Source of the DNA: Ciona intestinalis
Lineage: Eukaryota; Chordata; Ascidiacea; Phlebobranchia; Cionidae
NCBI RefSeq assembly: GCF_000224145.3
Contig: NC_020169.2
Location: 354,257-418,256, forward strand
Direction: 5' to 3'
Length of the DNA: 64,000 bases
The notes under the pieces are model-generated. The model saw only the letters and a list, made by a program, of their open reading frames with translations, was not told where the DNA came from and did not search any database. Each line of letters starts with the position of its first letter. Position 1 is the stretch's first letter. Of this stretch, positions 12,701 through 21,348 are shown in pieces. Made by a program: the position numbers and the translations under genes.

Positions 12701-15109
12701 GTCCTCACAGACCTCACCCATACAGAATAGAAAAGCTGGCACGAGGTGTCAAACCCGTGAAATAACGACCGTCGTTTTCCGGCCACGCGGGGATAATAAA
12801 GTAAGTTACATTTATTCTATCATTCATAATTATACATAAACAACAAAAATAGGAGGAAAATAATATTGAAATAGAAAATAAGTAAATAAATGAACGAAAA
12901 AAAAAATATATATATATAAACAGGATACATATTACTATATAGTATACGCAGTAGAAAATGAAATAAGAAATTCAATATATATATATATATTCTAGAAAGT
13001 TAAGTTAAGATTTTTATATAGAAATACAGTAAGCTACTAAGTTTATTTACCTGTATTTCCTGATGTTGGTTCAATGATGGTAAAACCCGGCTTGATTCGA
13101 CCAGATTTTTCCGCATCTTCCACCATTCGTAAACCTATCCGGTCCTTAACAGAACCACCAGCATTGAAAAACTCACATTTTCCATCTAAAAATGCAAAAA
13201 TAATATAGAGTTATAAAATCTATACACACGGTGAAATGATATATATAATAAATATTAACATATATTTTTATTGGTTGTGAACTTGTGATTATCACCAATT
13301 TACATGAGTTTGCAGGTCTGCAAAAACCTAAGTATTGCGGGATAAATAAAATTGTAATGCAACTAATTAATAGGCTATATTATGGAATATACTAAACTAA
13401 ATAGTGTTATATTAGGTCTAACTTATATAAATTTATTAATTATTATTAACCAATTTAAAAAGGGTTTAAATTTTGCATATTCTGGTGTCTGAACATTGGC
13501 ACATTACTAAAAGAATCAGCAGTGTAATTGATCCACAAAGGAACAAGCCATATTTGAACAGTCGTTAGTTTTTTCTTTACCTAATATTTGCATTTATTAC
13601 AGTCTCATCCCCTGTGTGAAAGGATATGGCCTATGGCATCAATAGGACTGAATCAAATCTAATCACATAAAAAGTATTCTGAATTAAACAGTACGCAACA
13701 CTGACAAATGCAAGCGAATTTATAGAATGTGTGAGCACTGAGCAGGATGTATAAGACAGCTTAATTCTCAATAAAGAAATGTAAATGTTTTGGCTGATTG
13801 ATTAGTATCGTGATAATATTAGCGACTTGCTAATAGCGAGCTACCTTATTTTTGAATTATCAACTTAAGCGTATTAACGCAAGAGATTCCACCTGCAAGT
13901 TGAACAAGTTACATTACAACACAAGCCTTATTGTCACGTGCTCCATTATCAAAACGGGTAAGGTCACACTTGCAACTGTAACCAACATGTCAGTAAAAAG
14001 ATGATATTTCTGTCAAGATAATGGTGAATTGATGTTTTACAAACCTAACTACAGGATACAGCTAACAGGAAACTAATAAAATTGACGCCACCTAATATAT
14101 CCTAGAAATAATTAGCCTATATCATTAAATGAAACTAATTTTTGGTTTATTTTTCATGCTTTTCATAAAATGGTTATAAAAAAAACATGGTAGGAATACT
14201 GGGAAATTTTAAATACATACAAATAGTCCTATATACATATACATACACATATATGTTTATATATCTACATAGGCTTGAAGTTCCAATTATTTGACAACAT
14301 ATATGACGTCATAATGATTTTTACGTCACTAAAGCCGGCCACCCCATGAATGAAATAAAACTTTGCACCTATGTATTAAATATATATCTATTTGTTTCTC
14401 TAAAATAATGTTTGGAAATTTTAATTATAATCAAATAAAAATACCTAATGTTTACTTACATAATTCACATTTTAAACCATATTCTTTTTCCAGTCTTGAC
14501 AACCGAACCATTGGTGTATCTCCAATAGCTTCAAGAACCGAACCAAAAGCAACATTTCGGTTTCGCAATCTGCAAATAAGGGATTTTAATGATTTTCTTT
14601 TGATGAACACCTATTCTAATACGTGGCTATGCTAAACACATGTAAGTTCTTACATTAATTATACAATTACACATTTGTACATTCTTAAACAATATATACA
14701 TGCCTTTGCAGTAAATATTTTTTTGCAAATTATGTAAAATATTTAACTTACGGTCTGACAACAGGATGTGGACAAACTTGACTTGTATTTACACTCCATG
14801 TGCACTTTGGTGGAAGGTCAGGACGAACCCAGCTTTCTGCATCGCCAGCTTCTTTCTACAGGCATTTAATACTAAAATTTAAACCATACATTTATTGTAC
14901 ATAATAAATATAGGTGCTACAGTAAAGAATCCTCTCCATACATCACCTGCTAACCACTATTATCCTTAATTAATAGCCCTAGCTATCAATCATCCAAAAC
15001 TTTCCATCAGCCTAAGCTGTAAGTAAGAAACCTAAAAATTCTTTACTAGTGCCATAATATGTTAATAACTAAATATTACCATTGTTGTTCCTCCATTAAC
15101 CGAACTCAT
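6710..15109 (-). CDS. CBS: Cystathionine beta-synthase, 17 coding exons, 537 aa
   Basis: CBS condenses serine and homocysteine to cystathionine with PLP in the cytosol, the entry step of transsulfuration. Exons by plus coordinates: 15080-15109, 14752-14855, 14460-14569, 13051-13185, 12180-12259, 11530-11664, 11173-11242, 10994-11085, 10701-10822, 10412-10500, 9046-9151, 8747-8824, 8317-8451, 7855-7963, 7717-7801, 7283-7342, 6710-6783. Phases join into 538 codons; the human enzyme has 551 residues. Exon 2 has KCTW...CPHP, the position of the heme-ligating Cys and His. Exon 4 has NAGGSVKDR with the PLP lysine, followed by EPTSGNTG. Exon 8 has the glycine loop GAGTGGT. Exons 13-17 are the AdoMet-sensing Bateman pair, ending [17 protein letters not shown] polyadenylation signal AATAAA lies at 6648-6653 on the minus strand. 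The intron between exons 4 and 5 contains a 50-N gap and a SINE-like copy. Start chosen as the only in-frame ATG before the splice-compatible exon 2. Identity is very secure; the first exon is less so. Confidence 0.96.
9572..10216. mobile_element. piggyBac-like non-autonomous element with TTAA target duplication
   Basis: The element lies in the CBS intron between exons 10 and 11. It is flanked by TTAA on both sides (9572-9575 and 10213-10216). Its termini are perfect 13-bp inverted repeats CACTTTCGGCGCC and GGCGCCGAAAGTG. TTAA duplications are the hallmark of piggyBac-type transposition. The 5' part holds three copies of the 14-bp palindrome ACGTATATATACGT (9594-9607, 9637-9650, 9707-9720). 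It is 645 bp with flanks and has no transposase frame, so it is a MITE. Confidence 0.85.
12512..12561. other. Assembly gap, 50 N
   Basis: Exactly 50 unknown bases inside a SINE-like copy. The round length suggests a placeholder gap and not a measured one. It lies in a CBS intron, so no coding sequence should be missing. Confidence 0.99.
12664..12732 (+). mobile_element. 69-bp retroposed unit nested in a SINE-like repeat
   Basis: The unit is bounded by the perfect 13-bp direct repeat AAGCTGGCACGAG (12651-12663 and 12733-12745), which is normally a single word in the host SINE tail. It contains GGTAATGGGCCAAGTCTGG, then TAAATCCCAGGTC with a small AGGTC/GACCT hairpin, and ends AGAATAGAA. A diverged second copy is at about 38135-38235. 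The long target duplication and A-rich end point to retroposition. The family is not recognised. Confidence 0.75.
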
Positions 15110-15284
15110 TCTTTCTTTTAGTAACAGAATAAAAAAAATTGTGTATGCAACAAACTAACTACTGAAACTACAAATAAAGGCATCCATTATACAGAAAAAT
15201 ATGAAACGTGTGACTACACTATACGTGATCGAACATTGTTATATAAATCATGATCAGATGTCACCATTAATTTGTCAGATAATT

Positions 15285-15867
15285 GTTGAATACAGTTGCG
15301 ACTTATTATCCGAATATCACTCTCTTCTTTTCACAAGTGGGCGCTCCTATTAAGTTCAAAAAAAATACACAAAGAAACACTTTAAATTGGTAATAAGTGT
15401 AAAACAAATTACTTAAATACTGAAAATACCTTTAAAAATATATAAAACACTGGTAAAAACATCTTTCCCAAATTAGGTAAGTTATATACGCTCTTTCGTT
15501 CTGTTTACCATCGTTGGCTCTGTGCTGTAACGGTTAGCGTGCAGTCGTTTAATCTCTTTGTTTCATTTTTTCCGGGTTCGAGTTCCGCACAGTGCAATAC
15601 ATTTTATTTTTTTAAATTTTTTTTTGTGTGATTAGCACGAGTTAGGGGTTGGGGGTTAGGGGGTTAAGGGTTTAACTTTAATGTGTGTAAACTGTAAAAC
15701 TAACTGTTAGTAAATGATTTTATAAAATATTGAAATACTATACCAATACACGTTTTATATGTCACAAAAATGACGTTTTTTAAAAGGGCCCAGAAAATAA
15801 TAATAAAAAAATGAGCGCCCAAAAAAGAGAGTGATATTCGGATAATAAGGCGCATGTGTTGAATACA
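15285..15867. mobile_element. hAT-like MITE with 8-10 bp target duplication
   Basis: The direct repeat GTTGAATACA flanks the element at 15285-15294 and 15858-15867. Perfect 25-bp inverted repeats, CTTATTATCCGAATATCACT continuing to TCTT, lie at 15302-15326 and 15825-15849, with a further matching GGGCGCTC/GAGCGCCC pair inside. An 8-bp duplication (GTTGAATA) with ends starting CA would fit a hAT superfamily element. There is no transposase frame. The middle carries a tRNA-like stretch at 15515-15600. Confidence 0.75.
15515..15600 (+). repeat. tRNA-like segment, probably SINE-type and not a functional tRNA
   Basis: The sequence GCTGTAACGGTTAGCGTGC resembles a pol III A box region, and GGGTTCGAGTTCC is a good B box. 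The ends CTGTGC and GCACAG could pair as an acceptor stem. The anticodon arm does not fold, so I regard this as a tRNA-derived fragment inside the hAT-like MITE. Confidence 0.4.
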
Positions 15868-15967
15868 AACATGTAAGCAAACGACATATTATATTTCAAA
15901 ACAATAAGTAAACATTCTTTATTAACATCATGCGTATTATCTGTTAGTCAATTTGGACTGCTACTCT

Positions 15968-16548
15968 ATATCGTGTTTTGAAGTATTTAGGTATATTGGG
16001 TAATCCTTTAGCTGGTGGCCAATTAAAACTTTGGTTTCAAAATGTTCCTTACGTCTCACTGATACCCGCTGTCTATTTTTTGAAAAAACCCAGGCTTTCG
16101 TGTCAAAAAATAACTTTGAAAATGGGCGAAATCGTGCTGCGTCACCGTATTTTCTACACGAGTCGTCATGAATTAAACAAAGGTTTGATTATTACGTCAT
16201 AGAATGCGTATTGTTACTTTTGATTTCTACGTCAAAACAGTGCGAAAAACCAAGGCTATAACGTCCTGTAACTTACGAAATATACCACTATTGTGACGTA
16301 ACAGACCGCAATTGTGACGTAATAAATCGTTAACCTTACGCAAATCAGACGAATTATGGTGACGAACCATGTTTTCGCCATTTTCAAAGTTAATTTTCGG
16401 CACGAACGCCGAGTTTTTTTTTTAAATAGACAGCGGGTATCAGTAAGACCTAAGAAACATTTTAAAACCAAAATTTTAGGTGGCCACCAGCTAAAAGAAT
16501 ACCGGTATATTGAATTTGGCGCCTTTAATTTATTCAAACACGACGTAA
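15968..16548. mobile_element. Foldback (long inverted repeat) element
   Basis: About 15968-16170 is repeated in inverse orientation at about 16345-16548. Matching landmarks are TTTAGCTGGTGGCC against GGCCACCAGCTAAA, GATACCCGCTGTCTATTT against AAATAGACAGCGGGTATC, and TTTGAAAATGGGCGAAA against TTTCGCCATTTTCAAAG. The outer ends share TCGTGTTTTGAA-like words. The arms of about 200 bp are diverged by point changes, so this is an old insertion. No coding capacity. Confidence 0.75.
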
Positions 16549-17189
16549 CTACAACCTACATACACGGATAGCTCATATGAATCTCTTTGTTTTTTCTTTA
16601 AATCCTGTTCCGCAGATTCGACATTCCGTGGTTCTGTAATTAACCTTATACCAGTGCACTTTCTTGTTCGTATTTCAATAACCACACGTTTAGTTTTGTA
16701 CCGCACGTATAAGATTACGTAGAGCGCATATTAGTTGCACATCACGTTACTCGAATACTACATTTTGATTGGTCCAATTTATGGAGGCGGAGTCCGCATG
16801 TTAACCTATAGATACAATATAACATGTGCGCCAATTAAACAAGACGGCAAAGCTCTAATCAAGTGTAATAAAAAATAATTTGCCATTAGGTTGAAAAACA
16901 TACAAAGTATTATGCAGTACATGCTTCGAAACGCTATCGTGCATGCGCAAAAGTTCAGGCTAAAGAAAATGCGGGACCTAATAAATACGGACAGTTAGGA
17001 AAACAACCTGCGACAAAGTATACACTTCTTGTAACTAAGTAGGCTACACCTTTGTACCGTCCCAAAAACCATTCTACCATTTTCCCTACATCGTTGGTGT
17101 CACGATGGCTGATAACGTCATTACTGCAAGACCGCAGGCTGTGCCGATTATTAGCCTATAGGCCTACCGGTGTCGTGATGTGTATAGTA

Positions 17190-17545
17190 GAGTATGGGAG
17201 AATGTGGGACACTTAGGCACATATTGCTCAACATTCCCAAATTCAAAACATATGACGGGGTTATACCACGACGTGGTAAGTCTACTATCATTACTTTATT
17301 GATTGACAACAATTAAAAAAATATAATAAAACACACGAGGAGTTGTTTAGCCATTCACACAACAGGTGTACAAAGACCATTTAAAGAATTATAAAACCGT
17401 ATCCTCGTGACTCCCGAAGGAACCACAGGATATTTGGATATTATGTCTTAATCAGAGTCCGTATATAAACATTATGTCTTAATCAGAGTCCGTATATAAA
17501 CATGTTTATATACGGACTCTGGTCTTAATGGTGTCCCATCTTTCC
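17190..17545. repeat. MITE-derived composite with 31-bp duplication and 38-bp palindrome
   Basis: The left edge (AGAGTATGGGAGAATGTGGGACAC-like) and right edge (TGTCCCATCTTTCCCC) are the inverted ends of the common MITE family. The right part contains a 31-bp unit twice (17440-17470 and 17471-17501). Immediately after, 17484-17521 is a perfect 38-bp palindrome centred on ACATGT, with arms CAGAGTCCGTATATAAAC. The left part from 17205 to 17350 resembles the reverse complement of 26960-27340. Confidence 0.75.
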
Positions 17546-18175
17546 CCACAGAACTGTATCACAGTTTACCCAAATTTACTTAATGCATAAAGATTAAGTA
17601 TTAAACAGCCGTAACTATTACATCGGCGTAACTGTGTTTATAATTGATCGACGCATCTTGCGTTTTTCCAGTGAGTATGGGAAACTGTATTCGCGCAGTC
17701 CGCACGTTCGGCAAACTAACGCCACTTTTTAGTGTAAAACATTCTTTTCTGTTATTACTTTGTACCGGTGTTTTATGCTATAAAAGCTCTTCTATGTGTT
17801 GGAAGGGTAGTAGGAGCTACCTGTGCTGTCCTCACGTTTGTCTCTATAGCCCAAAGGCGCTCGTTTTTCAGAGTCGTTATGTTGACATGGAAGGGAGCTA
17901 AAACTGTTCTCCCGCACCCTCAACACTAACAAAGTCAAAAAGTTATAGAATCACTTATAATTTAAATTCAGTAGATATATGAGAATAGAGATGTGAGGAT
18001 AAGAGTTCCAAAATAATACTGTTCGACAAAAAAGAATCTATATGGGTACTTCGTGTCCAATAAGTTACTTTCAATCATTATATAGTATGCTATATGGCAT
18101 ATATGCTCATATTAATCTCGCATGTAGATATATACATACATCTTGCATGTACATATATCTTAAATACTTCTTAAA

Positions 18176-18945
18176 GGGGCATACCAACGAAAAATCAAAA
18201 TTTGTGTAATAATAGAAATTCTCAAATGTGATCTAAAGGTACCATCAAAGTTTCAAAATACAAAAGAATTTCAAAACCGGCAATTCAACCGCCGGAGTAA
18301 AAAAAATGGCCATGAAACAATGCATGGGATTTCCGATTAGAAAAAGAAATCACTCAACTTCGATCTTTTTGGAATACTAAAGAAAATTCAAACTTCATTT
18401 CTGATTTGGCATTATAAATGTTTCTTCTTTAAGAATATATATAAAAAAAATTGAAAAACATAGACGTTATTTTGTTTTATTTTTCGATTGAACAATTTTT
18501 AATACTTTTTTTTACTAAAATGATCGATATGTCTTTGTCCCTGCTGTAGGCTACCATTTTCTTTATAAAAAGTCAGTTGTTCGTGTTGAACATTAGGTTG
18601 AAAAATTGCTAAGCGAGCATAATCTTGTTCTTGTATGTAGATCATGGAGCCAGCTAGATTTAATCGAAAAATTAAAAGATCATAAAGTTTATATTTTTTA
18701 TATGTTCACAGAGAAGAAGAATTTATTACACTAAATCCAAAAAAAATTTTCTTTGGTAGTTTAGAAACTAGAAACGGTCAAATTTTAGTGTCATTTTTCT
18801 TATGGAAAATTCTATGCATTGCTGAAACAGCTGATTTTTTTACTGCAGCGTTTTTTTCACACAATTTTTTAGAAGGTGTAATATTTTGGTAAACTTTGAT
18901 GGTAGTGTTAAGTAACATTGTGGCACCTCTATCCATATGCACATT
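18176..18945. repeat. Partly palindromic AT-rich interspersed repeat
   Basis: The left part begins AAAGGGGCATACCAACG and contains ACCATCAAAGTTT near 18241. The reverse complement AAACTTTGATGGT appears near 18891. The same start and a similar ACCACCAAAGTTT word occur at 56310-56400, and 56654-56667 ends with TGGTATGCCCCTTT. This defines a family of non-coding inverted-repeat elements. Confidence 0.5.
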
Positions 18946-19104
18946 TTCAATAGTATTTTAACCACATAACTGTGTTTTGATTATGAAGTGCTAAATATTA
19001 CTAATTCATATCGCGTAAAAAGTATTATTCATTACCACTAAAAATCTATAACTGAAAGCTAAAAAAAATTCACCAAAATAAACATTGGCACAAATCAAAC
19101 ATGA

Positions 19105-21151
19105 TTATTTGTTAAAGTTTGCCATTTCTTTTGATCTAGTAGTAGCACTACAAACAGCCCCGATTAATGCAGCACGGAAGCCTGCTTTATCTAACTCATG
19201 CAATGCACAAATAGTAACACCACCAGGTGAGGTGACGGCATCTTTAAGAACTCCAGGATGTAAACCAGTTTCTAAATGCATCTTTCCAGCTCCCTAAAAC
19301 CAACAAGAGGTTTGTATTACTGTTTGGTAAATGACATTTCACTTGGTAAGTACATAATGTAGTTATGGCCATGAGTTTTAAATAAAAATTAAGTTGCACA
19401 TTAGTCATTAGATTTAACATACTATTTATTAGAACAAAGTAACCAAGCAAAAATTAATTATACCACTAAAGTTTTTGCAGCTAATTTTATGGCAAGTGCT
19501 CTTGGAAGTCCCATTTTCACTCCACCATCTGCAAGAGCATCCATAGCGGTGAACATCTTAAAATATAAGATGAGTAATAAGTAGATGCATGATGAACATT
19601 CGTATCATAACAGGTAAATATTTTTGACACAAAGACTAAATTTTGCTCAAGGTTTATTTAAATTACACCTTAATACAAAAATGTGTTACAATTAAACAAA
19701 TGGAGTAACGGATAAAACATTTGAAAACATATGACATGCCAAGATAAATAGTTTCAAGTTGGGATGGGAATGGGAGCATTACAATACTTACATATGCAGG
19801 GCCACAACCAGATATAGCTTGTCCAGCATCAATCAAATGTTCAGCTAATGATAAACACTCTCCGCATGATGAAATCAATTGAAGTAAAAGTTTAATATCA
19901 TCTTCCGTGGCACTCTTACCACCACAATATAGGAACACACCAGACTGAACTAAACATGGTGTGTTTGGCATGGTTCGTATCACTCGAGAATTTGGAAAAA
20001 CCTGAATGCATAATAAACCAGAGAATAAGTATGGAAGTAAACTCAATACTTTTACTGTTTTTAATTTTAACAATGTAGACAGTTTTTATAATTGAGCTTT
20101 GATTACATACAATGACCTCTTAAGTGTAAAAACTGAAATAATGGAATTTAGTTGTAGTTCAGTGCGCAGAAAATGAACAGCTAATATAAATTAGTTTAGT
20201 GTAAGCCAAGAATACCATTAGTTAAAAAGTAGAAGTAGTAATTGATATTAATTTAAGTAAACGTTTAAAGATAAATTAGCACCTAACCCACCGCCTCCAA
20301 CTTTGCATTTGTCAATCCAGCAATAACAGATATAATAAGCTGATCTTGGCTTTTAAATTCATGATCATCCATTTCTTTTACAACGTTTGGAAATATCTAT
20401 TGTAAACAAAATTTTGGAATAAAAACAATTTGCAATGAGTTCCATTTTTGCTTAAAAATATCATGCATAAAATTGTGAGCTATGATGAAGTAAGTGAATA
20501 GTGACTGGTTTAATTAATAATAATGGATACTGACCTGAGGTTTGACACATAAAAATATTATATTACAAGTTTGAAGAACTTCCATATTATTGCTAGTTGT
20601 TTTTATCTCTTTATTTTGAAATCGAACCAATTTTTCTGCCGAAGGATTGCTCACAAGTATTGATGGTGCTTTTACACCTGTCAATTACATTAATATTTAA
20701 TCGGTATATAATGTGTCTTGGGAGTAATAGTTACTTTTATAATTGACTGGTACAAACTGCTATCACAGAATGTAAAGCTAGGATAGAGAAATTAGAAACC
20801 TATGGCGAATACAAATGTATTGTTTGGACAAATTAAATATCTGTGGTTGTTAAAAATTCAATAGAAAGAAACATGAGGTAACACAGCAGATTGAGAAACC
20901 CTAATCTTTGTTTGAATTGCATAAAGACACCACTTCATTTAAACTTATGTTACAGAAAATTTACATGTATATAAAAGAGTATTTTACCAAAGTAGTGGAC
21001 AGTAAGCACCACTCTGATGTACAGAAAAGGCACCTGACAATATTATACAAACAGCAATAGGATATGATCATGATGTACCTCCTTTTAGTATTCCCATTGC
21101 AACAGCATATGCCATTTCCCCACCTCCTACAAAACCTATATTATGCTCCAT
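19105..21151 (-). CDS. PYCR3: Pyrroline-5-carboxylate reductase, PYCR3-like, 6 exons, 270 aa
   Basis: The enzyme reduces pyrroline-5-carboxylate to proline with NAD(P)H. Exons by plus coordinates: 21079-21151, 20535-20677, 20292-20396, 19792-20001, 19464-19556, 19105-19293. They sum to 271 codons. Residues 1-24 carry the Rossmann fold start [13 protein letters not shown]. Exon 2 ends with FLCVKPQ. Exon 4 has VIRTMPNTP and AISGCGPAY, and exon 5 has [15 protein letters not shown], the P5CR signature. Exon 6 has [20 protein letters not shown]. The short C-terminus (SKEMANFNK) resembles vertebrate PYCR3 (274 aa) more than PYCR1 or PYCR2, which carry a longer tail. The start ATG lies 197 bp behind the stop of the upstream MINDY-4 gene on the same strand. 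A TTTTTTAG acceptor-like site just before the ATG fits an operon with SL trans-splicing (inference). Assignment to PYCR3 versus an ancestral type is less certain than the family. Confidence 0.94.
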
Positions 21152-21348
21152 TGCAAATGTAATACTCTTAAAACTAAAAAATAGCTTTGTAAAGGACTAT
21201 TACATATAAAATTTGAAAAAGATAACAGTGGGAACAAAAGCAATTCTACAAAAACAGCTCAATTACAATAATATTTTTTAAACTGTCCCATTCTACAAAA
21301 CATATTCTAATCAAACACGATTTCTTCAATTGCTGTCAATATAAAAAT
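21152..21348 (-). promoter_or_regulatory. Short intergenic spacer, possible operon junction with trans-splice acceptor
   Basis: Only 197 bp separate the MINDY-4 stop from the PYCR ATG on the same strand. Just before the ATG the minus strand reads GCTATTTTTTAG followed by TTTTAAG and then the 5' UTR, a pyrimidine-rich 3' splice site with no donor upstream in the spacer. Tunicates are known to have spliced-leader operons with short spacers. No classical promoter motif was seen. Confidence 0.45.

Larger units (their letters stand above)
12370..12805 (+). repeat. SINE-like copy with assembly gap and a nested 69-bp insert
   Basis: The tRNA-like head (GTGGTTAGCGCCCCTGCCTG...) starts near 12378 and the body continues to 12511. 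A 50-N gap follows, and the tail ending near CCACGCGGGGATAA lies at 12562-12795. The tail is interrupted by a separate 69-bp unit at 12664-12732. The repeat lies in the CBS intron between exons 4 and 5. Confidence 0.75.
15110..19104. other. Gene-free, transposon-rich interval between CBS and PYCR
   Basis: No exon-like frames with recognisable domains occur here. The interval holds a hAT-like element (15285-15867), a foldback element (15968-16548), a MITE-derived composite with a 38-bp palindrome (17190-17545) and a partly palindromic repeat (18176-18945). The 5' control region of CBS should be somewhere in the first part. Confidence 0.7.

Noticed and set aside
15515-15600. Possible functional tRNA gene
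   Set aside because: B box and acceptor pairing are present but the anticodon arm does not fold. It lies inside a transposable element and is better read as tRNA-derived repeat.
17644-17901. 85-aa Cys-rich frame as a secreted peptide gene
   Set aside because: No clear signal peptide cleavage context, no flanking exons, and it is placed in a transposon-rich interval.
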